Below, in pieces: positions 1 to 8,583 of a DNA stretch of 59,754 bases. Below the pieces are notes generated by a model. That model saw only the letters and a program-made list of their open reading frames with translations. It was not told the origin of the DNA and searched no databases. The translations under genes were made by a program, and so were the position numbers. Each line of letters starts with the position of its first letter. Within the stretch, counting starts at the first letter, position 1. The stretch comes from Planctomycetota bacterium (GTDB lineage Bacteria; Planctomycetota; Planctomycetia; Pirellulales; Pirellulaceae). The DNA is taken from contig JAPLNJ010001190.1 in NCBI GenBank assembly GCA_026692885.1, positions 1 through 59,754 of the forward strand, given 5' to 3'.

Positions 1-1554
1 CGGACCGGGCCGGCCTTGCCAATTGATCCCCACCCGGAAACCGGGGATTTCACGGAGGCGGTCCTGCCAATCCCCAACCAACTGCGGGTCCGCGGACAGA
101 TAGGGCACCTGGGCCGGAATGGTCGCCAGTTCGGTCCCCAGGATTCGGGGCAGGCTCAACAACGGCGCCTGCGTGTCGAACTCAGGCAGCGTCTCACCCT
201 GCGCCACGAGTTGGTCCAATTCCCGGATGCGGGAAAGGAGCGGCAGCAAAGCCCGCGGACACTCGAAGATCACCTGCCGACAGCGGGGTTTGACCAGCAC
301 GGCGTAGCGAATGAACTGCAGCGTGTCCCCCAGCCCCTGTTCCGCGTACAGCAGGAGCGACTGATCGGGGTGAGTTTTCCCATCCCAGCTGGGCTGGGCA
401 AAGCTGCGGACGGTGTCCTTTTGCAGCTTGGCGCGCCACCGCGCCTCATAGGCCTTCCAGCCCCGAGCGAAATCCCCTGCAGCCAACAGCGCCAGGCTCA
501 GGCTGAACTGCGTCTCGCCCGCGTCGGGCTGGAGTTCCAGAGCGCGGCGATAGCAGGCGATCGCCTCCGCGAATTCACCTTGATCCCGCAGACCCTCGCC
601 CAGGTTATGTTGGATCTTGACCGAATCCGGTCTCAACTCCAGGGACCGGCGGTAGCAGGCGAGGGCTTCGTCGACCTGTCCCAGTCCCTGGAGCGCGGCA
701 CCCAGGTTGTTGTGGGCGTCCGCATAATCGGGCTGAAGCTCCAGTGCCCGGCGGTAGCAGGCGAGGGCTTCGTCCAGATGCTCGGGGTCCAGTTCCTGCA
801 AGGCGGTGCCCAGATTGTTGTGCGTCTGGGCCTGCTCCGGCCGGAGCGCGAGATCGCGGCGGAAGCAGTTGACCGCGTCGGCGAGCTGGCCTTGTTCCAG
901 GAAGAGCTGACCGAGTCGCTGGTGCGTCTCAGCATCGTGCGGGTCCAGCGCCAGGGCCTGACGGTAGCAGGCGATTGCCTCCTGGCGCAAGCCTTGATCC
1001 CGCCAGACACTGCCCAGGTTCGCGTGAGCCTCGGCGCAGGTCGGCTGCAGGGTCAGGATCTGGCGGAAGCAGAGGACCGCTTCCGCAAGCTGGCCAGTGG
1101 CCGCCAGGAGGCAGCCCAGATTGTTGAGTGCTTCGAGGAACGCCGGCCGCAATTCCAGCGCCTGCCGGTAGCAAGCCGCGGCGGTCTCGGCCTGCCCCTG
1201 CGCCTGCAGGGCCGTGCCCAAGTTGAAATGCAGCTCCGGCAAGTTGGGCCTCAGCTCCAGCGCCTGCCGGTAGCAAGCGAGCGCCTCGTCCAGCCGGTTG
1301 CAGCCCTGGTACACCGCGCCCAGGTGGCCGTGAAAGGCGGCCTCAGTCGGTCTCAATTCGCAAGCCCGGCGCAGCGCGTCCGCCGCAGCAGGGTAGTTGC
1401 CGACCTGGCTCGCCAAGATCCCGAGCAGCGCCCAAGCATCCGCGTGCTGCGGTTCGACTGCCAGGATGTCGCGATAGATTTGCTCCGCTGCCTGCCATTG
1501 GCCGTCGCGTTGGCAGGCCTGGGCTCGGGTAAGAGCGGCCGCACGATTCGACAT
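1..1554 (-). CDS. TPR protein with GT9-like glycosyltransferase C-terminus, partial
   Basis: Leftward gene whose 3' end lies beyond the left window edge; 518 codons are visible. The first ~330 residues are tandem tetratricopeptide repeats of 34 residues, with the recurring core ACYRRALELRP and NNLGTAL-type helices. They are followed by a segment containing AEQGLGDTLQFIRYAVL and then GINWQGRP at the edge, matching the nucleotide-sugar-binding half of TPR-linked glycosyltransferase family 9-like proteins. By family knowledge these may transfer sugars to proteins or glycans, with the TPRs binding a partner. The ATG at 1554 (MSNRAAALTRAQ) is preceded by GAGGG. No signal peptide is seen, so it is probably cytoplasmic. 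The opposite strand is open over the same span but is codon-biased shadow. Confidence 0.85.
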   Translation of the reverse strand, partial: MSNRAAALTRAQACQRDGQWQAAEQIYRDILAVEPQHADAWALLGILASQVGNYPAAADALRRACELRPTEAAFHGHLGAVYQGCNRLDEALACYRQALELRPNLPELHFNLGTALQAQGQAETAAACYRQALELRPAFLEALNNLGCLLAATGQLAEAVLCFRQILTLQPTCAEAHANLGSVWRDQGLRQEAIACYRQALALDPHDAETHQRLGQLFLEQGQLADAVNCFRRDLALRPEQAQTHNNLGTALQELDPEHLDEALACYRRALELQPDYADAHNNLGAALQGLGQVDEALACYRRSLELRPDSVKIQHNLGEGLRDQGEFAEAIACYRRALELQPDAGETQFSLSLALLAAGDFARGWKAYEARWRAKLQKDTVRSFAQPSWDGKTHPDQSLLLYAEQGLGDTLQFIRYAVLVKPRCRQVIFECPRALLPLLSRIRELDQLVAQGETLPEFDTQAPLLSLPRILGTELATIPAQVPYLSADPQLVGDWQDRLREIPGFRVGINWQGRPGP

Positions 1555-2073
1555 CGAAACCCTCACACAAGGGGGACTGCAGCGTCTAATTGCCCCTCAC
1601 GGCAGGTGGCTATCCCAACCGCCCACCATCCACCATAGTAGGAGCATGGAACGCCGCGTTAAAATACCTTCCCTCAGCCCCTCTGTATACGGCTGACAAG
1701 GCCGATATCCTGGTCCGTCAGTGCCAAAAACTCATGTCACAATTCAAAATGGAGGAAACCCGTGCCGTGCGAGATTAATGGCACACGACGAGTACCGCGT
1801 TTCGGCATGCGATGCCGCGCCCACCGACACACATGCCTCCGATTATCCCAAAGGGAACCGCAACTTTCCATGCGGCATGTGCCCCTTGCCACGAGGACGT
1901 ATGTCGCCGCACGCCGCGATATTCCACGGAGCACCGTCCGTCCCAACTTGCCCCGACCGCACTTGGTCAACAGGACGCAGCGCAAACGGCTGTCGACCAA
2001 GCCAGATCGTCTACCCCAACACGGCGAGTCCTACCATCAGCCCGCAACCACCAGCCCGAAACCCCACTCGTTT
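1555..2073. other. intergenic, no recognisable gene
   Basis: About 520 bases between the start of the TPR gene and the parA remnant. Several short open frames exist on both strands, but none has a ribosome site together with a protein-like composition. No hairpin, tRNA or repeat was recognised. Confidence 0.5.
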
Positions 2074-2562
2074 CTAACACGCAATTGCCCGCAAGGCTGA
2101 GCTTTGCGTTAGGCGACTGGCGATTCCATCGCCAGCGATCTCCCCACACCGCCGTAGCGTTTCGTCGAAGAACTGTCGCGCGATGCCGACGGCAGAACTG
2201 GCCGGGGCGTGGCGGGTGAGGAGGACGGCATCGGTGACGGACCGCTCAAACTGTGCCAAATCGGGGATCACCGTGTCAAAAGTTTTTGGCCCAAAGTGCG
2301 AACGCAACTGGCTCAGGTAACTTTGTTGGTACGACCGTCGTCGCTTGAAGCGGGACACGAGGTATCCGAGCAGTTGCAGTCGCCGGTTGAACCGGGCTTT
2401 CACGTAGTCAATCGCAGCCATCACCTGCATGATCCCCTGGGCGCCCAATCCGCGGCTTCCAGCGGGACGATCACGAAGTCACTCGCGCACAGAGCAGCAA
2501 AGGACACCCTTGAGGTTCAACACGGTCAGAACGGTGGCCTGCGAGGGCGGAGAGTCGCTCAT
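2074..2562 (-). pseudogene. ParA/Soj-type ATPase, internally deleted and frameshifted
   Basis: The start at 2562 reads MSDSPPSQATVLTVLNLKG, which is the beginning of a ParA Walker A region. Right after LNLKG the sequence jumps to ALCASDFVIVPLEAAD, a segment that normally follows ~100 residues later, so the Walker A lysine loop through switch II is deleted. A further one-base loss after EAAD changes frame, and the C-terminal half then reads on to 2074 (GAQGIMQVMAAIDYV, then FDTVIPDLAQFERSVTDAV). The C-terminal piece alone is an open frame of 124 codons. A chromosome-partitioning or plasmid-type ATPase cannot work without these motifs. No parB neighbour is visible. Confidence 0.75.
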
Positions 2563-2708
2563 CGGCCTGGAGCTTACCATCCATCGGCCGTGCTGCAAAA
2601 CCCGACCCTACCGGGTCCGTCGTGCCCCGCAACAAACCGGTTCCTCCCGTGAACTTGAGTCCTGCTGCGGCCCCGATTTCCAACTCCCCATCGCAAAATC
2701 CATCCACA

Positions 2709-2827
2709 GTAGTTCCAAGTTCGGAATGTAGCTGAACTCGTGAGAGTTCAGGGGTTTGGCGAAAACACCTGAATTCTCACGAATTCAGCTACGCCAATTT
2801 GCAACGTCGCTACGAACTTGGAACTAC
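2709..2827. repeat. nested inverted repeat (hairpin element)
   Basis: The outer arms GTAGTTCCAAGTTCG (2709-2723) and its exact complement (2813-2827) enclose inner arms at 2728-2752 and 2768-2792, which pair with two mismatches. The element sits in the gap between the parA remnant and the secreted hypothetical. It looks like a small non-autonomous palindromic repeat and does not end in a T-run as a terminator would. Confidence 0.75.
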
Positions 2828-3084
2828 TGATCCAGGCCATACTCGAACTCGCGTGTCTGGCGGAGGACGGACCAGAACTCCGGCGTCTCCAGTTCACGCG
2901 AAGGGCCACCACGACCGCGCCGTCCGTAGCGAAACCCTGCGATTGCGACCATCAATGATGAGTCGCAATTGAGAACGGAAGCTGGCGCAGGATTGTCGGC
3001 ATGCTTACGATGCGGAGAGGGGTGGTTCGACCTTCTCCGCGAGCCGCGGAACGCCACTACGAGGGACACCACTCGCGTTACCGG

Positions 3085-4380
3085 CTACGGCTGGGACAAC
3101 GCGTAGTACGCACATTCTGCGAAGAAGAACTCCGCCATGTTGAGCTTCGCGTAATCGTAATGACGGAGCGCGCGCTCGATCGTCTCGCGGGCCGGGCCGT
3201 CCCCAGCCAGAGCAACAACGGCCGCGGCCGCGAGCGGGTTTCTCATGTAGCGGGCTTCATAGTGCTTGCGGTCGCCGCGTTTGGCCTTGTCGGCGATTTC
3301 GGAGAGCTTGGCGGCGTCCGCCTGAGTCGGTTGCGGAAACCAGGTCGAATAGACCGCGCGCCAGTTGGCGTTTCCAAAGACTTTCGTGTCGTTGTTGTCG
3401 AAGGTCGCATGAGCCGCGATGGCCGCGAGCGCGTTCTGGGCATTGACGGCCAGACCCGCCCGGTAGTGCTTGCGAATCGCTTCCTCGGTCTCCATGGCCA
3501 CGAGCTTCGCCAGCGAACCCTGAGACCCGACATAGATCCACAGTCCATATTCATCGATGCTCTTGATCGCCTCGCGATCGGCGGGGTAGCCAAGCGCGCA
3601 GATCTCAACACGCGTCTTGTCGCTGTGTGCGGGACGCTCGGCCAGAGCCTGCTGGTACCGCTCCAGCCAGACTCGGTCACCGGTCACGTCGTGCATTGCC
3701 CGGAGCATGAACAGGTAGCGGACGGCGTCGCGAAACAGGTGCCCTTGGAAGGCGCCTCGGAACTGACCCCGGAAGGCTCCGTCGCAGGGGCACTTCCAGC
3801 CGGTCGCTTCGAGGACGTTGGCGACTTCTGTCAGCTTGTCCGCGACCTGGCGGCGTTCGTCGGCCGTGGGGATATCGCTTTTCGCATAGGCGTGCAGGCC
3901 GTAGAACCAAGGCTGCGTTTGGTCGTCGGAACCGAGGGGGTAGTGGCACTTGCCATCCGTGCCCAGGCCGCGAGCAATGAAGCCCGGCACACCGGAGACC
4001 GAGGCGCATTTCAAGAGCCCTCGCGCAAGACGCCGGGCATTGGCCTGGTCAGCCGGAGCCCCGCTGCGGCGAGCCCGCTCGCAAGCGGCCGGCAGATACA
4101 GGCCCGTGAACATCGGCCCGTTCTCGATCGGGCTCCACCAGCCGATGGCGTTGGGCCTGCCCAGCGCGCAGTCCTCGGGAGTCGGAAGCTCGCCGACGAA
4201 ATCGTGGATGACGCCATAGCCGTCCACCAACTTGCTCCACAGCGCAGCATGTGCCTGTTCGACGGCTTCCAGGGTCGAGCGTTTCGGGCCGGGAGAGGCA
4301 CCTCTGGCCGTTAGCTCAAGCATCAGAAACAACGCCATCGCCAAGCAAGCCGAGAACGAAGCGCGTACTACTTTTCTCAT
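3085..4380 (-). CDS. secreted hypothetical protein
   Basis: A 431-residue protein starting at the ATG at 4380 (MRKVVRASFSACLAMALFL), which gives a clear N-terminal signal sequence ending near ARGAS. An upstream TTG at 4401 would only add seven residues. The mature part is rich in amphipathic helices and Trp/Tyr (WWSPIENGPMFTGLYLPA, HYDYAKLNMAEFFFAECAYY), which suggests an all-helical toroid of the kind seen in some polysaccharide-active enzymes. That fold is inference and no catalytic motif is certain. The gene stands alone between the hairpin repeat and the fragment mosaic. Confidence 0.75.
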   Translation of the reverse strand: MRKVVRASFSACLAMALFLMLELTARGASPGPKRSTLEAVEQAHAALWSKLVDGYGVIHDFVGELPTPEDCALGRPNAIGWWSPIENGPMFTGLYLPAACERARRSGAPADQANARRLARGLLKCASVSGVPGFIARGLGTDGKCHYPLGSDDQTQPWFYGLHAYAKSDIPTADERRQVADKLTEVANVLEATGWKCPCDGAFRGQFRGAFQGHLFRDAVRYLFMLRAMHDVTGDRVWLERYQQALAERPAHSDKTRVEICALGYPADREAIKSIDEYGLWIYVGSQGSLAKLVAMETEEAIRKHYRAGLAVNAQNALAAIAAHATFDNNDTKVFGNANWRAVYSTWFPQPTQADAAKLSEIADKAKRGDRKHYEARYMRNPLAAAAVVALAGDGPARETIERALRHYDYAKLNMAEFFFAECAYYALSQP

Positions 4381-4683
4381 GGCGTTAAGACTCCAACGCA
4401 AAGGAGTGAGACACGAAACTTAAGAAGGAGCGCACGGTGCGCGGATCATCAATTGCGTCTCCTCTTTCGGCCAGCAGTATACGGACGACGTCCCGGAAAC
4501 GCCACCGAGCAAGCTCACCGCAGCTGCTCTGGTTGTCACCGAACCACCAGCGACAGCACGTAGGTTGGGTTGGCTGGTGCTGCCCACGCTGCGTTACGGC
4601 GAGGCGCCAAACGACGACCTGGCCACCCGGGGGGGGATTCTCATTGTTTTACAGAAACGGCCGGGACGCGGTATCCTAACCGC
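4381..4683. other. intergenic, nothing recognised
   Basis: About 300 bases between the divergent starts of the secreted hypothetical and the transposase remnant. The stretch contains an eight-G run near 4630. No gene, hairpin or clear promoter could be supported. Confidence 0.4.
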
Positions 4684-4936
4684 ATGCCGAGACGGCCACG
4701 AGTAGCAACTGGAGGCTATGTCTACCACGTGTTGAATCGCGCCGTGGGGCAGAGCACCATCTTCGAGACGGTGAGCGACTACGCCGCCTTCGAACAAGTG
4801 CTCGAAGAGGCGCGGGAGCAGGTCACGATGCGGCTGCTGTCCTTCTGCGTGATGCCGAACATTGGCACTTGGTTTTGTGGCCGCGGGAGGAGGGGGAGCT
4901 TTCGACGTACCTGTGTTGGCTCACCAACACCCATGC
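4684..4936 (+). pseudogene. REP-associated tyrosine transposase (Y1/RAYT) N-terminal fragment
   Basis: Begins MPRRPRVATGGYVYHVLNRA, the hallmark N-terminus of REP-associated tyrosine transposases, and continues to SFCVMPN. The next residues of the family, the HUH-type HWHLVLWP motif, are present but one base is missing before them (after position ~4859), so they appear in another frame, running to CWLTNTH near 4934. The rest of the enzyme, including the catalytic tyrosine region, is gone. These enzymes mobilise or bind palindromic REP repeats, which fits the many palindromes in this window. Confidence 0.8.
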
Positions 4937-5169
4937 TCGACCAACGTGTCCAGGAGATCGTATCCCAGGTCGTTGTAGCGTTTGAAGTTCGTGGCTGCGG
5001 CGACCAGCAGCGTCACCGCATCCGCGCCCGCCACGGCGACGTGATCCGAATTGACCGTCAGTTTTCCGTCCTCGTTGAAAACACAAACGCGAGCCGCATA
5101 GCGGATCCGGTTTTCGATCCCCAACATGCTCGCGGTCTTGCCACGCAGGACCAGTTGGGCGTAGTACAT
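4925..5169 (-). pseudogene. GH95 fragment (central beta-sandwich piece)
   Basis: About 80 codons reading MYYAQLVLRGKTASML and later GADAVTLLVAAATNF. This matches the segment of the intact GH95 gene at the right end of the window, which has [14 protein letters not shown] and [14 protein letters not shown] at the same spacing. There is no start, signal peptide or catalytic domain. It is fused in frame to the LamG scrap on its right and abuts the transposase fragment on its left. Confidence 0.7.
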
Positions 5170-5171
5170 GA

Positions 5172-5220
5172 CGGTCTCGGACTGCTGGCAATCGAGGTCG
5201 TAGAGCGTAGCTTGGTACTG
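5172..5220 (-). pseudogene. short LamG-domain scrap shared with 12805-12855
   Basis: Encodes QYQATLYDLDCQQSE, almost identical in DNA and protein to QYQATLYDLDRQQSE in the LamG-like pseudogene at 12547-13136. Only about four of 49 bases differ. It joins the GH95 piece in frame and the nucleotidyltransferase piece out of frame. Confidence 0.65.
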
Positions 5221-5222
5221 CT

Positions 5223-5393
5223 CCGGCGCCGTCCTTGCCCTTGCTGGATGTCCGCGTGGGGGATCCCATAGGCGTGCGAGCCGAACAAAATGATCTTGTC
5301 AGGCTGGAAACGCTTCGCCACCTCGTTCGCGAAGCGGCCAATCACGCGTCTGGGCACGTTCGCGCCGCGATACCAACGGGGCGCCGATTCCAT
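5223..5393 (-). pseudogene. nucleotidyltransferase-domain N-terminal fragment
   Basis: Reads VIGRFANEVAKRFQPDKIIL then FGSHAYGIPHADI, the start of a minimal nucleotidyltransferase (MNT/Pol-beta-like) with its GSxxxG turn. The two metal-binding aspartates that should follow are lost where the LamG scrap begins. Such domains often act as the antitoxin-like half of HEPN/MNT modules, but no HEPN partner remains. Confidence 0.65.
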
Positions 5394-5795
5394 CCGCGTT
5401 GTGTGGGGATGTTACTTCAGACGCTCATCCTACCACAACCCCCGCGAGAGCCAAGTACGACGGGCCGCTGGTGCGCGAGTCCATGTTCTCAACACGCTTC
5501 CTCGCGAATACGTCGCCAGCGTTTGGGACACGGGGCAGATGACGTTCCTCAGGATTGCCTCGCCGATAGGCACAGATTTCCTTTTTGGTAGCAGCATATC
5601 TCGAAAGTAATTCAGTGGCGCATGCCGCTAGCGTGCGTGTCGATTCGTCCGCAGGTTGCGAGCGCCATTACGCTGGTCATGGCCACCGGAACTCCACGGC
5701 GGCAGCCTGGTACGCTCTGGGTCCAGGGTCGATCAGCCCCCGCGGTCGCCGGTGCATTCGGCGGTGACAACCATGCGGGCAGAAGTCCAGGATCG
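5394..5795. other. intergenic, nothing recognised
   Basis: About 400 bases downstream of the 351-residue protein gene. Only short overlapping frames of shadow composition are present, with no convincing hairpin plus T-run. Confidence 0.4.
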
Positions 5796-6851
5796 TCAGT
5801 CGTCGTCCAGGTCCGGGAAGAGGGGCAGCGACTTCTGAGGCGGTTTCTTCACCGAAAACGCGGTCCGCTTAGCGTCCTCGAACCAGTCGAGAAAGCTGGT
5901 CTTGCCGTCTTGATCGGGAAAGCTGATCCGCAAGACTCCACCAGTGAGAGTGACGGTGTCCTCGAAGCGGTCCTGGCAGTAGTCATGAATGCGCCGCAGG
6001 ATACTTGTCCGAACCAGCTTCTGCATCTCCTTCTGGCGATGACGCCCCAAATAGTGGAACACGCCGTCCGTCATTTCGACAAGTAGCGAGTCCGCGGAGC
6101 GCTCGTACGCGGCACCCGGGGCGAGTCGATGTAGCTCGGAGAGCAGCAGGGCGTGAACCTGATCAATCAGAGACTGACGGAGCAAGTCCTGTCTTTCTCT
6201 GTCCGGGTAATCTTCCACTGAGTAGACGAGCAGCAGCGGGTTGGGGTCGGTGTCCTCCTCCAAGTCGTGCATGACGACCGCGCCGTCGCCGTCGACCGCC
6301 ACGTGTTTCTTGAAGGCTTCATCCCAGGAGTAACGCAGTTCTCGGTCAACGACCGACAGGCCGTGCGTCGAATGCGGACCCGGCTCCAGCCCTGCGTCGG
6401 AAAGCTGTTGCGCCAGTTCGTCCAGGCAGTCATGCATCAGATCGCGTTTGCCTTCCGGCACTAGGTAACAGAGCAGGCAGGACGACAGGGGTGCCATCAC
6501 TTCAGCAAAGGCGGGGCCCGTGGCCAACAGGTGGCCGCGGGCCTGCTTCGAGTTGTCGCTGTCCGGCGAAAACGAATCGGCTTTTGCCTCGAAGTAGAGC
6601 GCATGACGATCCGCCTCCCGGCCGAGAATAACTTCCGGTTCAGGCTCTCGACTAATCGCCAGCGTCGACGCGTCGATTGCGTTCAGACTCTCCTGCGGAA
6701 ACTTGAAGGGGTGTTCGATGTAGATCAACCGAAATCCCAAAGCATGATAGACGGGCCGGACGACAAAGGCTTCATGTGGCTGTTCCTTGGCCATCCACAG
6801 CAGGAGGTTGAGTTGGAACACCGCGTCGCGAATCAGGCTCTCGTGGTTCAT
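5796..6851 (-). CDS. unknown protein with possible PD-(D/E)XK nuclease-like region
   Basis: A 351-residue protein, second gene of a leftward operon. The chosen ATG at 6851 overlaps the stop of the gene before it (TGATG, one shared base) and has AGGAGG eight bases upstream, so the two are probably translationally coupled. Residues ~15-100 read LRHD-like helices, then EPEVILGREADRHALYFEAK. This E-x(n)-ExK pattern after a beta-strand is what a PD-(D/E)XK nuclease core looks like, but it is my inference. The C-terminal ~120 residues are helical (SLIDQVHALLLSELHRLAPG) and end in a charged FPDLDDD tail. There is no signal peptide. The operon and the divergent HD-GHKL gene suggest a shared role. Confidence 0.75.
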   Translation of the reverse strand: MNHESLIRDAVFQLNLLLWMAKEQPHEAFVVRPVYHALGFRLIYIEHPFKFPQESLNAIDASTLAISREPEPEVILGREADRHALYFEAKADSFSPDSDNSKQARGHLLATGPAFAEVMAPLSSCLLCYLVPEGKRDLMHDCLDELAQQLSDAGLEPGPHSTHGLSVVDRELRYSWDEAFKKHVAVDGDGAVVMHDLEEDTDPNPLLLVYSVEDYPDRERQDLLRQSLIDQVHALLLSELHRLAPGAAYERSADSLLVEMTDGVFHYLGRHRQKEMQKLVRTSILRRIHDYCQDRFEDTVTLTGGVLRISFPDQDGKTSFLDWFEDAKRTAFSVKKPPQKSLPLFPDLDDD

Positions 6852-8161
6852 CAAACGGTCCTCCTGTTCCATGTCGGGTTCGCGTCTTCGCCGGTTCCCA
6901 TCGGTCCCATGGACTCCATCAGCTCCTGAAACGGGGTGGCACCCAGCCAGACTTCGACTTTCGGGCAAACGTACCGCTGCACATTGGCTACCAAGCGATG
7001 AAACGTGTTGCCGCAAGTGCCCTTCGGCAGGATCGCCACCAATCGTGACTTAGTCATTTCCAGGTTGATCGGTTGCCACAGATGCCGATCGGCGCCGTAG
7101 ACGTGGACTTTTGTCGGACCGAGACGGATCGGGGTGCCCCACAGCCGAAACACATTTCGTTTGCGAAAGGCTAGGCTGATCCACCGATCAAAGGTGGCGG
7201 CGGAAAGCGGTTCTTTGAATTCGACAATCAACGGCACGCCCTTGTGACTCGTGCGCGTGCTTGCCGAAGAATCGCGTCGTTCGAAGGCGAACCAAGCGGA
7301 TTCCTCCGTACGTTCCAAAATCGTCTTGTAAGTGCGATACAGGTATCGCACCATGTTGCGGTGGTCCTCGAACGTGTCGGCCCGATTGGTGATTCGCCCT
7401 TCCTGATAGAGGTCATGGCTGCCGCGACCCACAGCGGACGGAATGCGCAGTCCGTACAGCGAATTCAGCGGCACGTAGGTATCCTGCAACTTCTCCAGCG
7501 CTCTTCGTATCGGGCCGATGCGGTCCTTGATCTCCGAGCGGACCGTGCGTCGTTCGAGTTCGGGGCGATCCTCGTCGAGGTCCTCGTCGGCCGGTTCGTC
7601 CGTGTCGTCGCTTTCCGCGGCTAACACCTCATCGGTCGGCATGTCGAAGACGCTTTCGTGGCGGAATACCAGCTTGCCAAACCGGTCATCGCCCCGCTGA
7701 GACACGTCACGATTCCAGAGGCTGTGCAGGAATTGGCTGGTGAACCACGTGCAATCCAAGTCCGGCGAGCGGGCCACCCAGCGTTCGACGAGCCGCTTGG
7801 CCCCGTCCGCGGCGTCGGCCGTGTAGTACGCGAAGAACCGTTCGTCATAACGCTCGACGTAGCCCACGGTCCGGCGTTGGGGCCGACTTTCGCCGTCGCG
7901 TTTTTCCCATACCCGAACCTCGTGGAATTCGTCGTCCAGCGGTTGCGTCTCGGCTCCAAGTTCCCGGAGGATTTCACTGGGAGACCGCGGCACACGACCG
8001 CTGCGAGCGGCCACGTGTTCCAGGAGGAAAGTCTTCACCAACGGAGTCCGCATGTGTCGGCTGTCCAGGCCCGCCTTCGCTTCTTCGCTCATGCCGTTGA
8101 AGAATCGGTAAACGTCGAAGCGGTCTTTCGGGCTCTGGGGAACGATGGGCGGTGCTTTCAT
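6851..8161 (-). CDS. unknown protein, first gene of divergent operon
   Basis: A 436-residue protein starting at the ATG at 8161 (MKAPPIVPQSPKDRFDVYRF), with GAGG five to eight bases before it. I do not recognise a named family. Visible features are a basic N-terminal helical part, an acidic linker rich in D and E near residues 195-215 (DDTDEPADEDLDEDRPELER), and a mixed alpha/beta C-terminal part containing LWQPINLEMTKSRLVAIL and CPKVEVWLGATPF. No signal peptide or membrane span is present. It shares one base with the next gene and is transcribed away from the HD-GHKL gene across a ~420-base gap, so the three genes probably form one functional unit. Confidence 0.8.
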   Translation of the reverse strand: MKAPPIVPQSPKDRFDVYRFFNGMSEEAKAGLDSRHMRTPLVKTFLLEHVAARSGRVPRSPSEILRELGAETQPLDDEFHEVRVWEKRDGESRPQRRTVGYVERYDERFFAYYTADAADGAKRLVERWVARSPDLDCTWFTSQFLHSLWNRDVSQRGDDRFGKLVFRHESVFDMPTDEVLAAESDDTDEPADEDLDEDRPELERRTVRSEIKDRIGPIRRALEKLQDTYVPLNSLYGLRIPSAVGRGSHDLYQEGRITNRADTFEDHRNMVRYLYRTYKTILERTEESAWFAFERRDSSASTRTSHKGVPLIVEFKEPLSAATFDRWISLAFRKRNVFRLWGTPIRLGPTKVHVYGADRHLWQPINLEMTKSRLVAILPKGTCGNTFHRLVANVQRYVCPKVEVWLGATPFQELMESMGPMGTGEDANPTWNRRTV

Positions 8162-8374
8162 CGCAACCTCAACGAAAAGATTAGTATCCGGGGATGGTAT
8201 CCCGATGACCTGTAGTCTACCAGATCGAGTCGTCGCCTGCATTTGGCTCCCTACAATCGCCGCAGCCGCTTTCTCTTGTTGCTAGCAGAAAACTGCACTT
8301 CGGGAAATGTCGCCCGTGACTCTGCGTTTCGCGTTCTTCGCCGGCGCGTGCTCGGCCCGCGGCCGAGTCAGAAC

Positions 8375-8427
8375 GCCCTGCTCGCAGGCAGCGAATACGC
8401 ACACGAAGTATGCTGAGCGAGCAGGGC
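8375..8427. promoter_or_regulatory. palindrome in the divergent promoter region
   Basis: An exact 11-bp inverted repeat, GCCCTGCTCGC at 8375-8385 and its complement at 8417-8427, lies about 160 bp before the HD-GHKL start and about 215 bp before the start of the opposite operon. It could be an operator for both directions or another REP-like hairpin. The sequence does not decide. Confidence 0.4.
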
Positions 8428-8583
8428 TGCGCCCGTCGCGGATCTGACCCGCCCGATGTTTCTGGTTCGGCACCCACGCTACAATACGCCGCAGGTTGCC
8501 GAATTCCGCCCCGCGATCCACCGGGCATGGGCGGTTTGCGTTGTTACGATCGGATTCCACGCACCCTTTGGCATGAACGCCAC

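Noticed and set aside
16..1638. Long rightward open frame of 540 codons
   Set aside because: It lies antisense to the TPR gene, whose repeats explain the periodic sequence; high G+C keeps the opposite strand open.
3001..4314. 437-codon rightward frame
   Set aside because: Antisense shadow of the secreted hypothetical protein, without a recognisable domain or ribosome site.
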